Origin: Tissierellia bacterium
GTDB lineage: Bacteria > Bacillota > Clostridia > Tissierellales > Peptoniphilaceae
DNA length: 46,054 bases
Assembly: GCA_030532305.1 (NCBI GenBank)
Contig: JAUNLJ010000014.1
Coordinates: forward strand, 1-46,054
Direction: 5' to 3'
Each line of letters starts with the position of its first letter. The stretch's first letter is position 1. Under the pieces are notes generated by a model, which searched no databases, was not told the origin of the DNA, and was given only the letters and a program-made list of their open reading frames with translations. Below are positions 32,142 through 40,015 of the stretch, in pieces. Position numbers and translations under genes: made by a program.

Positions 32142-32168
32142 AAAAAAAATACCTACAACTAGGTAGGT
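32142..32168 (-). terminator. TPP riboswitch expression platform (thiM leader terminator)
   Basis: On the minus strand TACCTAC pairs with GTAGGTA, followed by eight T, directly downstream of the aptamer. TPP binding is expected to favour this terminator and shut the operon. Confidence 0.88.
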
Positions 32169-32179
32169 AGAAAAAAAGC

Positions 32180-32258
32180 TTGCTCCCTACGCTAGTATTA
32201 ACTAACAGGTTCAAAGGGTCAGATTTTATCTTCTCAACTATAAATAGTCCCCCTGCAA
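32180..32258 (-). promoter_or_regulatory. TPP riboswitch (THI element) ahead of thiM
   Basis: The minus strand holds the conserved aptamer cores in order: GGGGGACT, TTGAGAAGAT (a variant of CTGAGA), CTGACCCTTTGAACCTG, and CTAGCGTAGGGA. Closing arms TTGC and GCAA form the outer stem. The order and spacing match the Rfam TPP class as I know it. Confidence 0.95.
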
Positions 32259-32306
32259 CATCTATTAAGTTTTTATAAAGGCTCAAGAGAGCCTCCACTG
32301 GTTAAA

Positions 32307-32336
32307 AGGATACCACAAGGACGCTGGCCTTGTCAA
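32307..32336 (-). promoter_or_regulatory. Promoter of the thiM operon
   Basis: TTGACA (32331-32336), an 18-base spacer and TATCCT (32307-32312) lie on the minus strand. The start would be about 40 bases ahead of the aptamer. Confidence 0.7.
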
Positions 32337-32370
32337 GAAAGGCCCAGCCCCCTGCCTTTATGGCCTATGG

Positions 32371-32408
32371 AAAACAAAAACCCCCTATCCTAAATGGATA
32401 AGAGGTTT
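32371..32408 (-). terminator. Terminator after the MmeI-like gene
   Basis: On the minus strand AAACCTCTTATCC pairs over 13 positions (with G-T pairs) with GGATAGGGGGTTT around ATTTA. A TTTTTGTTTT region overlaps the end of the stem. Confidence 0.85.
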
Positions 32409-32458
32409 CTTTGATAAGTTAAGGCTCGGCCAATTGATAAGACTTATAGAAGGCTGAT

Positions 32459-35224
32459 TTAAATGGCTGTTAATTTTTGATACATCTTCATTAGCTCGGC
32501 CACACATTCAGATTCTGTCATAGTCCTCCAATTAAAACCATAGGCCTCCATTACCACCGCATCATTTGCCTGGTGGGCCTTTCTAAGCTCAATAGGCATA
32601 GTTAATTCATCATAAAGGTCAGCTAGTGATGCTTCTGGATAGAGTTTTCTAGCCTTTAATATCATATTTGCTGTTGTTTCAATTCTTTTCTTCTGTTTTG
32701 GACTGGGATTTGGCCAAGGAAAGTTATTATAAACTAGCCCTGAGTATCTATATCTCATTTCTAATCTACCTGCCACTGCTCTCATCCATCCATTGTGAAC
32801 ATTCGAAGTCAATATACCAAAATCATAGATTGTAGCATCAGCAATTATCTGCACAGAATCATTCGCTATGGTTTGGCTATCTAAAAAGCCAATTGGGACA
32901 TATTTTCTGTTTTCTGAGGATACTCTTGGAATGAGAATAGAATTTTTTTCTATATACCTGTTCCCTTCCCATTCCGTAGGCCTTTCAGCCCTTTCTCTTG
33001 TCGCTGCTTTTTTACTAGACTTTCTAAATTCTACAACATTTTCTATTCTGGCTATTAAGTCTGGGCTTTTTCTTATTTCTTGTGGGGTAATGCCTTCTAA
33101 CCAGATACAATATCTTGGAATTCTATTAATAAATTCTCTCGCCCCAATATATTTTCTTATATAGTTTTTTAGATGGGGATTTCTACTTATAAATTCTTGA
33201 ACTTCTTCTTTATTAAAACTGTAATTCCCATTATCACAAGGAGAGCTTCCCCTTGTCATTCTTGGGACATCGCAAATTGGTTTTGTTCTTCTCCCAATGA
33301 AAATATTTCCTGCCTCTAGTAAATATCCATTTATCCAGCTTACTTTTTTTGCCAGACTATTTTCAATTATTGTTTTGTTAATTCTATTAAAGTTACTAAA
33401 TCCAACAATTACACAATGTACTTGAGCCTTATTGGTTGCTTCACTCTCCCAAGCAAAAGTCCTGTAGGCAAAGTTAATTATTATACCATTAGAAAATAAA
33501 TCTTTCCAAAGTATGCCAGGCTGCTCACCTTGAACTATGGAGTTAGTCGATACAAAGGCAACTTCAATTTTAGTGTCCCTAATATAGTTAGTAGCTACTT
33601 TATACCAGGCTGAAACGTAGTCAAGAGATTTTGCTCCTTGAAGATTATTAAATATTTTTACAAGCTCTTGCTTTTGATCCTTATTCATAATTGCAGCCCC
33701 CACAAAAGGAGGGTTGCCCATTATATAGTTTAGTTGATTTTTAGGAACCACGTCTTCCCAGTCTATCTCTAGGGCATTGGCTTCCACTATATTGGCATAG
33801 GCCTTAAGGGGGAAAAAGTCTATGTCCAGGTTAATTATATCTTCTGTCTGCCTCAACATTTGTGATTCAGCAATCCAAAGGGCTGTCCTAGCTACTGATA
33901 CTGCAAAGTCATTTATTTCTATCCCATAAAATTGACTGATGGATACTTTTATGGGGTTGTGAATTTGGCCCATGACTATTTGCCTACCTTGAAGCTCTTT
34001 TATGATTTTATTCTCTAACTTCCTTAGGGAAATGTAGGTTTCCGTTAAAAAATTTCCAGAGCCGGCAGCTGGGTCTAGGAATCTTAAGGAGGCAATTTTT
34101 TCATGAAGGGCTTCTAACTTTCTTTTTCGCGTATTAAGGGTCTTTATGGCCAAGGCTTCTTCAAACTCCCTATTCAGGTCGTTTAAAAATAAGGGGTCTA
34201 TCAGCTTATGAATGTTTTCCATGGAGGTGTAGTGCATGCCTCCAGACCTTCTGGTCTCAGGATTTAAGGTGGATTCAAATACACTCCCAAAAATAGTCGG
34301 ACTTATATTAGACCAATCAAAGTTGTCTGAGGCCTTGTTCAGAATAATGTCTATTATCTCTTCATTAATTCTAGGAATAACCACTTCTTCATTTTCAAAG
34401 AGGCCCCCATTGACGTAGGGGAAGGCCAATAGATCTTCTGATAGGTAGGGGTCCCGGTCTGCTTCTTTTTGGTCCAGGACTTTAAAAAGTCTAATTAAAG
34501 AGTCTCTAAAGCTGGCAGGGTTGTCCTTAAACTTGTGCATGTAGTCATGGAACATTTTGTTTTTGCCAAATAAGCCTGCATCTTCTGCATAAAAACAAAA
34601 TACCAGGCGGACACACAAAATATTTAGGTCTTTTAAGGTCTTCTCGTCTTCCTTGTCTATGTATTGGTTTAAGAGGGCGTCATAAAGAATGCCTACCAAG
34701 TCTCCTGCCTGAATGGAAACTTCTATGGCCTTTTTTATATTTTCGTCTTCTTGGTCCACTAAAAAGTTTAGCCGATAGTAGTCTTCTTCTAAATCTTTTA
34801 AATAGAGGATTTCTGCCTCTCCTTGGGGCTTGTTCATATCATAAATATGAAATTCCCTAAAATTAGAGAGGACGATCCACCTTGGCCTGTCATCATAGGG
34901 TAGTTCTATGGAATATCTTTTAGCCTGCTGGAAGGCTGAAAGCAAAGACCCGTCGGACTGTCTAAATCCTCCTGTTAACTTATTTTTAATAGATTTTTGT
35001 TCTATTAAAACATGGGTTGATGGAATATAGCCGTCAATAAAAGAAGTGTGGTTTAACATCACTCGGTCTTCAAATCTTATGTAGTCAGCTGGATGTTCTA
35101 TGCCATAGACATCTTGTAAGAGGGACATCCAAAATTTTTGAGAGTCTCCTTTTTCATCGCCTATTCCTTCCCATTTTTTTGCAAATTCTCTTGCAGCCTT
35201 TCTTTGTTCTGTTTGACTTAACAT
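32459..35224 (-). CDS. MmeI-like type IIL restriction-modification enzyme
   Basis: The 921-residue single-chain enzyme has the MmeI domain order. An N-terminal nuclease has D64, then E75-Q-K77 (in DGYIPSTHVLIEQK), matching the MmeI D-x9-ExK site. A helical spacer and an N6-adenine methyltransferase follow, with motif I FLDPAAGSGNFL (about 382-393) and motif IV NPPF (504-507). The target-recognition region is roughly residues 600-830, with a helical C terminus. Such enzymes cut about 20 bases from the site and methylate one strand. All catalytic residues are intact. The DNA is more AT-rich than its neighbours, above all in the recognition region (about 32700-33700). It lacks the local CTAG/AGGCCT abundance, a sign of transfer. 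No integrase is adjacent. Confidence 0.92.
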   Translation of the reverse strand: MLSQTEQRKAAREFAKKWEGIGDEKGDSQKFWMSLLQDVYGIEHPADYIRFEDRVMLNHTSFIDGYIPSTHVLIEQKSIKNKLTGGFRQSDGSLLSAFQQAKRYSIELPYDDRPRWIVLSNFREFHIYDMNKPQGEAEILYLKDLEEDYYRLNFLVDQEDENIKKAIEVSIQAGDLVGILYDALLNQYIDKEDEKTLKDLNILCVRLVFCFYAEDAGLFGKNKMFHDYMHKFKDNPASFRDSLIRLFKVLDQKEADRDPYLSEDLLAFPYVNGGLFENEEVVIPRINEEIIDIILNKASDNFDWSNISPTIFGSVFESTLNPETRRSGGMHYTSMENIHKLIDPLFLNDLNREFEEALAIKTLNTRKRKLEALHEKIASLRFLDPAAGSGNFLTETYISLRKLENKIIKELQGRQIVMGQIHNPIKVSISQFYGIEINDFAVSVARTALWIAESQMLRQTEDIINLDIDFFPLKAYANIVEANALEIDWEDVVPKNQLNYIMGNPPFVGAAIMNKDQKQELVKIFNNLQGAKSLDYVSAWYKVATNYIRDTKIEVAFVSTNSIVQGEQPGILWKDLFSNGIIINFAYRTFAWESEATNKAQVHCVIVGFSNFNRINKTIIENSLAKKVSWINGYLLEAGNIFIGRRTKPICDVPRMTRGSSPCDNGNYSFNKEEVQEFISRNPHLKNYIRKYIGAREFINRIPRYCIWLEGITPQEIRKSPDLIARIENVVEFRKSSKKAATRERAERPTEWEGNRYIEKNSILIPRVSSENRKYVPIGFLDSQTIANDSVQIIADATIYDFGILTSNVHNGWMRAVAGRLEMRYRYSGLVYNNFPWPNPSPKQKKRIETTANMILKARKLYPEASLADLYDELTMPIELRKAHQANDAVVMEAYGFNWRTMTESECVAELMKMYQKLTAI

Positions 35225-35253
35225 TTTAATCCCCTTTTATATATATTGACTTC

Positions 35254-35262
35254 ATTATATCA
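35254..35262 (-). promoter_or_regulatory. Extended -10 promoter of the MmeI-like gene
   Basis: TGATATAAT on the minus strand is a perfect extended -10 about 30 bases ahead of the ATG. The -35 is weak. Confidence 0.6.
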
Positions 35263-35318
35263 GAAAATCTGGGCCTTAATGACTTAAAATAAAATGCCTA
35301 GAAAAGTATTTACATGAC

Positions 35319-35356
35319 AAAAAAAGCACCCTATTCGGTGAATAATAGGGTGCTTT
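35319..35356 (-). terminator. Intrinsic terminator after rpsI
   Basis: AAAGCACCCTATT and AATAGGGTGCTTT (35323-35356) pair over 13 positions around an eight-base loop, with a T run on the minus strand. Confidence 0.93.
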
Positions 35357-35378
35357 AAGGTCTGATATAAGAGATAGA

Positions 35379-35771
35379 TTATCTCTTTGAGAATTGAGGA
35401 GACTTACGGGCTTTTTTGAAGCCGTATTTCTTTCTTTCCTTCATTCTGGGGTCTCTGGTTAAGAAACCTGCCTTTTTAAGAATGGGACGAAGTTCCCCAT
35501 CCATTTCAATAAGGGCCCGAGATAGGCCGTGGCGAATAGCGCCGGCTTGGCCTGTGTAGCCACCCCCCTTGACGTTGACGAATACGTCTACACGTCCTTC
35601 AAGTTCGGTTAGGGTCAGTGGAGACTTGACTAGGTTCCTTAGGGTGTCAAAATCAAAATAGTCTTGCACGTCTTGACCATTTACAAGGAACTTTCCTGAG
35701 CCTGAAAGAAGACGAACTTGAGCGACAGATGTTTTTCTTCTACCTGTACCTCTGTATTGTTCTGTTGCCAT
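35379..35771 (-). CDS. rpsI: 30S ribosomal protein S9
   Basis: This 130-residue protein is full length: [20 protein letters not shown] near the N terminus, [21 protein letters not shown] in the middle, and the basic tail ending [12 protein letters not shown] that reaches the P-site tRNA. It follows rplM by 14 bases, the universal pair. Confidence 0.98.
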   Translation of the reverse strand: MATEQYRGTGRRKTSVAQVRLLSGSGKFLVNGQDVQDYFDFDTLRNLVKSPLTLTELEGRVDVFVNVKGGGYTGQAGAIRHGLSRALIEMDGELRPILKKAGFLTRDPRMKERKKYGFKKARKSPQFSKR

Positions 35772-35785
35772 TATTTCACTCTCCT

Positions 35786-36214
35786 TTAGAATTCATAGAC
35801 TTCAGGTTGTTGCGCTTGATGGGGATGGTCTTCCCCTGCATAAACCTTAAGTTTCTTGTACATAGCACGGCCTAGACTGTTCTTGGGTAGCATGCCCTTA
35901 ACCGCATATTCAATCATGCGTTCAGGGTGTTTTCTCCTAAGGTCAGCATAGACAATTTCTCGACGTCCACCGGGATGGTTGGTATGGTGAGCATGGACCT
36001 TTTCATCCCATTTATTTCCTGTTAATGCAATTTTTTCGGCGTTAATAACAATGACATAGTCGCCTGTATCTACATGTGGAGTGTAAATGGGCTTTTTCTT
36101 ACCTCTTAGGATGCTGGCAATTTCTGCAGCTAGTCTTCCTAGGACCTTGCCTTCAGCATCAATAACATACCATTTTCTCTCCACCTCATGAGCCTTAGCC
36201 ATGGTTGTTTTCAT
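35786..36214 (-). CDS. rplM: 50S ribosomal protein L13
   Basis: This 142-residue protein is the standard length: [60 protein letters not shown]. The ATG is preceded by AGGAGG. It leads the rplM-rpsI operon from a perfect promoter and has an 85-base leader. Confidence 0.98.
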   Translation of the reverse strand: MKTTMAKAHEVERKWYVIDAEGKVLGRLAAEIASILRGKKKPIYTPHVDTGDYVIVINAEKIALTGNKWDEKVHAHHTNHPGGRREIVYADLRRKHPERMIEYAVKGMLPKNSLGRAMYKKLKVYAGEDHPHQAQQPEVYEF

Positions 36215-36304
36215 GAGATTTCCTCCTGTATTGATTCCCTTGTATCATTTATGCGAAAAATTAGTATTTTATCAGTTTCCGGGGCTTTTAAAACACTAGG
36301 AAGT

Positions 36305-36333
36305 ATTATAGCTGTTTTATGGGATTTTGTCAA
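36305..36333 (-). promoter_or_regulatory. Consensus promoter of rplM-rpsI
   Basis: TTGACA (36328-36333), exactly 17 bases, and TATAAT (36305-36310) lie on the minus strand, a perfect match to the sigma-A consensus. The leader of about 85 bases (36215-36298) could carry an L13 autoregulatory structure, but I could not confirm one. Confidence 0.9.
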
Positions 36334-36379
36334 TGGCTTTGGCCTATAAAATTAGCATTTTCCTTAATTTCTTCCCTTT

Positions 36380-36925
36380 TTAGGATCTTTGGAGCCAGTC
36401 ATAGACCTTGCCATAAATAAGGGCCACCACTATCAGGGTTAAAATAGTTTCTGGCAGCATATAGCTAAGGTTGTAGACGATGGAGTAGTGCCAGACTCCC
36501 ATGCCTTCTGGCGCATAGGCTCCCCAGACAATCACACCGGATAAGACCAGCATGACGTAGCGCAAGACAGAGGCTAAAAGGCTTCCTGTCACGGCTTTTT
36601 TGAGGGATTTTTCCTGGCTATAGAAAAGACCTGAAAAACCCAGGACCCCAAAGGCCAAAAGATAGTCCATTAAAATAGATAGGGGGTGGAGGCTAATCCC
36701 GCCACCTAGGATAAATTGTAGGACCCCGTAGACAAAGGCGGCTAAAAGGCCACTCTTGAGGCCATAAAATAGGCCAAAAATAATAATTGGGACCATGGAG
36801 GCTGCGGTAACAGACCCTCCGTAGGGCATCTCATAGACCTTGATATAGGATAAAATTTGGGCTAGGGCGATCATAAGACCGGCCATGACCATTTCTTTGG
36901 TTTTGTTGGTACGCTTTGCTTCCAT
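36380..36925 (-). CDS. thiT: Thiamine ECF transporter substrate-binding subunit ThiT
   Basis: ThiT is the membrane S-component that binds thiamine and works with the shared EcfA-A'-T module. The 181-residue protein has six hydrophobic segments. The family segments IALAQILSYIKVYEMPYGGS and ASMVPIIIFGLFYGLKSGL are clear, as are GVLQFILGGGISLHPLSILM and the C-terminal Asn/Tyr region YNLSYMLPETILT. It lies behind its own TPP riboswitch. No terminator is seen between it and the rplM promoter, so read-through into rplM is possible. Confidence 0.95.
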   Translation of the reverse strand: MEAKRTNKTKEMVMAGLMIALAQILSYIKVYEMPYGGSVTAASMVPIIIFGLFYGLKSGLLAAFVYGVLQFILGGGISLHPLSILMDYLLAFGVLGFSGLFYSQEKSLKKAVTGSLLASVLRYVMLVLSGVIVWGAYAPEGMGVWHYSIVYNLSYMLPETILTLIVVALIYGKVYDWLQRS

Positions 36926-36962
36926 TTGTTTTCCTCCCTTGTTTTTAGCAACAGGGGAGGAT

Positions 36963-36990
36963 AAAAAAAGCTAGGTCCCCCCTAGCTTTT
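36963..36990 (-). terminator. Terminator of the thiT TPP riboswitch
   Basis: On the minus strand AAAAGCTAGG pairs with CCTAGCTTTT, followed by more T. It lies right after the aptamer and before the thiT ribosome binding site. Confidence 0.9.
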
Positions 36991-37075
36991 AACTCGCTAC
37001 GACGGCATTATCCGTATCAGCTAAAGGGTCGAGACACTTGTCTCCTCTCAGCCTAAACTCCCCTGTTCATGTTAT
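36988..37075 (-). promoter_or_regulatory. TPP riboswitch (THI element) ahead of thiT
   Basis: The minus strand shows AGGGGAG, GGCTGAGAGG, the P3 arms GAGACAAGTGTCTC, GACCCTTTAGCTGATACG and GGATAATGCCGTCGTAGCGA in the canonical order. A variable P3a stem is present here and absent from the thiM copy. Confidence 0.95.
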
Positions 37076-37092
37076 TCATCTGTATATCTGTT

Positions 37093-37121
37093 ATTCTACT
37101 ATAAGTCTGCTTTCTTTTCAA
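37093..37121 (-). promoter_or_regulatory. Promoter of thiT
   Basis: TTGAAA (37116-37121), 17 bases and TAGAAT (37093-37098) lie on the minus strand, just after the stop of the VWA gene and ahead of the TPP aptamer. Confidence 0.75.
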
Positions 37122-37134
37122 GTCGCCCCTAGAA

Positions 37135-38847
37135 CTAGCCTAGCTGGCTAATCAGGCTCTTTAAATACTTGCCTACCAGGCTAGAAAAACGGGACACGTC
37201 TCGGGTCCAAACAAAGTCTGACCCATAGATGAGCCTTTCCTTGTCTATGTCTTTTTCTTCCCCGGTAAAAATGCCCAGGATGGCAATATTATTTAGCTTA
37301 CCTTGGAGGATTTCTGCTGCCGTATCATAGACGGCCTCTTCTCCCGTGTAGTCTTGGGCCTGGCTGTCGCCGCCGGCTAAAAAAGAATAGAGCTTGTCGT
37401 TGGGCCGGCCATCACTTAGGATAATGAGGATATTGGTTTCTGGGTCTTTTTCCATGGTTTTAAAGACATAGCGCAGGGCATAGCCGTCTCGGTTGCTGCC
37501 TCCAGCCCGGTAGGAAAAGATGTCCTTGTTTCTGGAGGCCCTGTCCTTGTAGTCCCTAAAGAGGCGGATCACTTGAAGGTGGAAGAGGTTTTGGTAGCCC
37601 ATGACCCGGGTGGGAATATGGAGGCTTTGGAGGGCCTCGGTAATAATATAACCCTGGATGGCCACCTCTTCCTGCCGGTCTATCTGGGACCCACTCATGT
37701 CTAGGAGGATGTCTACGGTAAAGGAGGCTTCTTCGTCTAGGTAGGCCCGCTTGAAGATATTTTCATCCCCTAGAAGGTCGTACCTCCAGGCCCTACTGGG
37801 GTCAATCTCACCTGAGTGGGACTGGTAGCTGGCCTCCCTTTGGTCTTCCATGAGGCCCTTTCGGACAATCTCCCTTAGTTCAAAAATCATCCGCCGATAA
37901 ATATGGCGGTTTTTTTCAAAGGCTGCCTCGGTCTTTCGCCTCTGGTCCTTTTCCATATCTTGAAAATACCGGCTGTCCAGGTCTTCTTCATAGTCTCCCC
38001 GGCTAAGGTGGATTTCCATGCCCTGGTGGATCCCCTTGGAGATGTCTTTTTCTATCCAGGCCTTTTCCAGGGGCTTTAGGATATTTTTTCCGCACCGCCG
38101 GGTTACCTGACGGAGCTTTTCTGCCTGGAGGGGGTTGGCTAGACCCAGGCCGGGATCCACCATACTATCTGGGTCCAACTCATCTAGCTTAATGGAAGTA
38201 AATTCAGCAGACTGGGCCTCGCCCAGGTCCATGAGCTTGAGGACCTGGTCTTTTTTCTTGGGGCTGATGGGGTCCTTCTTTTCCTGGTTTTTGTCCTTTT
38301 CCTTTTTTTCTTCTTGGGCTTCTTTTTCTGTGGCCTCTTTTTTTAGGGAGGGGTTGACATGAAAATAGGTCTCTATGAGCTCTTCTAAATAGGCGTAGTA
38401 GGCTTCCTTAGACTCTAGGTCCTTTCCAGATTTTAGGTCCTTTAAGAGGCTAGAAATCTGCTGGCCTGAAATAAGGGGCTTGCCTAAATAGTCCCGGCTC
38501 TGGGCAAATAAAAGCTCTTCTCTAATATTCTTGGGCCCCTTCCTATCCAGGGCCCTTTCCAAGGCCTTATAGTGGGCCTCTTCATAGGACTTAAGGCCTG
38601 GCCGGTGGGCCAGGAGGTCTTCTCTTACCACCAGGCCGGCTAGAAGATAGGCCAGGGTGTGGATATCCTCAAAATTACTATACTGGCCGTAATAGCGGTC
38701 TAGGTAGGTCTCCAGTTCAGACCGGCCAAACCGTCTATGGATCCAGCCTTCTTCTGCCAGCTTAAAAAAGGAGGCCTCCTTTTGGTAGTGGTAGCCATAG
38801 TCCTGGCTAAGGGTCCAATAGACATTCTGCCTCCGCCTAGCTTCCAT
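37135..38847 (-). CDS. VWA-domain protein (CobT/NorD-like)
   Basis: The 570-residue protein has a helical N-terminal half and a very charged linker (residues about 168-200, many K and E). A C-terminal von Willebrand A domain carries the MIDAS motif DMSGS (383-387) and the later acidic motif LIILSDGRPND. The C-terminal half resembles the CobT/NorD group, partners of MoxR-type AAA ATPases that insert metals or remodel target enzymes. No cobaltochelatase, nitric oxide reductase or other known client is nearby. Start and stop of the pair overlap by one base (TAATG), so it is coupled to the AAA gene. Confidence 0.88.
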   Translation of the reverse strand: MEARRRQNVYWTLSQDYGYHYQKEASFFKLAEEGWIHRRFGRSELETYLDRYYGQYSNFEDIHTLAYLLAGLVVREDLLAHRPGLKSYEEAHYKALERALDRKGPKNIREELLFAQSRDYLGKPLISGQQISSLLKDLKSGKDLESKEAYYAYLEELIETYFHVNPSLKKEATEKEAQEEKKEKDKNQEKKDPISPKKKDQVLKLMDLGEAQSAEFTSIKLDELDPDSMVDPGLGLANPLQAEKLRQVTRRCGKNILKPLEKAWIEKDISKGIHQGMEIHLSRGDYEEDLDSRYFQDMEKDQRRKTEAAFEKNRHIYRRMIFELREIVRKGLMEDQREASYQSHSGEIDPSRAWRYDLLGDENIFKRAYLDEEASFTVDILLDMSGSQIDRQEEVAIQGYIITEALQSLHIPTRVMGYQNLFHLQVIRLFRDYKDRASRNKDIFSYRAGGSNRDGYALRYVFKTMEKDPETNILIILSDGRPNDKLYSFLAGGDSQAQDYTGEEAVYDTAAEILQGKLNNIAILGIFTGEEKDIDKERLIYGSDFVWTRDVSRFSSLVGKYLKSLISQLG

Positions 38848-39773
38848 TATTTAAACAGCTCCTTGGGGTCCATATCCCTTGGAAAAAGGGTCCGAATGAC
38901 GTCTCTGACAATCTCTCTTTCAAAGAGGTCAAAGCTCTTGTTAACTAGGCCCATTTCCAGGGCCTGGTTTATATTTAGGCCGGCCTCCATCAGGTCGATG
39001 GCCCGTATAAGTCCCCGAAGGTCCACAGCCTTAGACGAAATCTCTCCTTGGAGGCTCTTGGTCTGTAGGTCCTCAAAAAGGGTGGCAAAACGGGGGGTTA
39101 GCTCTTCTTTTAAGTGGCTAATGTCCCCTAAAACCACCTTTAGGCTTTCCTTGTCTAGGGCGGGCATATTTAGAACCATAAAGCGGGAAACCAGGGCTTC
39201 ATTGAGCTCTCGGGTTCCCATGTAGCCATAGTTCATGGTCCCAATAAACCGGCAGGCTGGATCCAGCTTGACCCGGTCGTAGCCAGGAATATCAATAATC
39301 CGCCGGTAGTCTAGGGCTGAGTGAACCACAGAAAGGCTCTCATTTTTAGCCATGTTGATCTCATCAAAGACGGCAAAGCCTCCCTCTCTAGCGGCCAGGG
39401 TCACAGGCCCTTCCCTTAAGACCACTTCCCCCTCCCTAAGGGTGTCTGACCCAATCAGGCTGGCTGTATCTGAATTGACATTTAGGGATACATTCCACAT
39501 GGGCCGGGCAAAAAGTTGAGCCAGGTTTTCACTAAAGACATTTTTCCCTGTGGCCTTGGGGCCGGATAGGAGGAGGTGGTCCCCATTTAAAATGGCATAA
39601 ATGGCTGCCTCCCAAGTCTCCTTTCCATAATAGACATAATAACTAGAGGGGATCCGGTATCTTAGGTCCTCCTTGGTGGGATAATCCCTAATAAAGTCTT
39701 CCACCTCCCCAAGGAGGCCTTCAGACACCCCCTGTTTTTTTATAGACGCCACTAGGTCTTTGCGTTCCATCAT
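38847..39773 (-). CDS. MoxR-family AAA ATPase
   Basis: The AAA ATPase of about 308 residues has Walker A GPKATGKN in LLLSGPKATGKNVFSEN, Walker B GGFAVFDEIN, sensor segment FIGTMNYGYMGTRELNEAL, and the arginine-finger region ALVSRFMVL. It is of the MoxR/NorQ/CbbQ group, which works with VWA proteins to activate other complexes. I start it at the ATG at 39773 because AAGGAAGG lies upstream. A longer frame from 39812 has no ribosome binding site. The 203 bases upstream (39813-40015) hold only the pgdA-like gene's terminator, and no clear promoter was found. Confidence 0.87.
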   Translation of the reverse strand: MMERKDLVASIKKQGVSEGLLGEVEDFIRDYPTKEDLRYRIPSSYYVYYGKETWEAAIYAILNGDHLLLSGPKATGKNVFSENLAQLFARPMWNVSLNVNSDTASLIGSDTLREGEVVLREGPVTLAAREGGFAVFDEINMAKNESLSVVHSALDYRRIIDIPGYDRVKLDPACRFIGTMNYGYMGTRELNEALVSRFMVLNMPALDKESLKVVLGDISHLKEELTPRFATLFEDLQTKSLQGEISSKAVDLRGLIRAIDLMEAGLNINQALEMGLVNKSFDLFEREIVRDVIRTLFPRDMDPKELFK

Positions 39774-39952
39774 CTTACTTTCATCCTTCCTTTTATCTGG
39801 TCTTAAGTCCATGGGGCTTTGGGCCCATAAATTAAGTCAAGTCCCTATTTAAAAGCAGGCCTTGAGGGCCTTAGCTAACTTCTTTCCCCTTCCTATACCC
39901 ATTTTTTTACCTACCTAGTCTTAAAATGGGCCAGGTCCTAAAGCCCTTCATA

Positions 39953-39983
39953 TAAAAAAGCCAAGGGTCTTCCTTGACTTTTT
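39953..39983 (-). terminator. Terminator after the polysaccharide deacetylase gene
   Basis: On the minus strand AAAAAGTCAAGG pairs over 12 positions (one G-T) with CCTTGGCTTTTT, followed by T-rich sequence. Confidence 0.88.
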
Positions 39984-40015
39984 CAGGTCCTATGGGGAAA
40001 TAGATGGGCCCCTTC

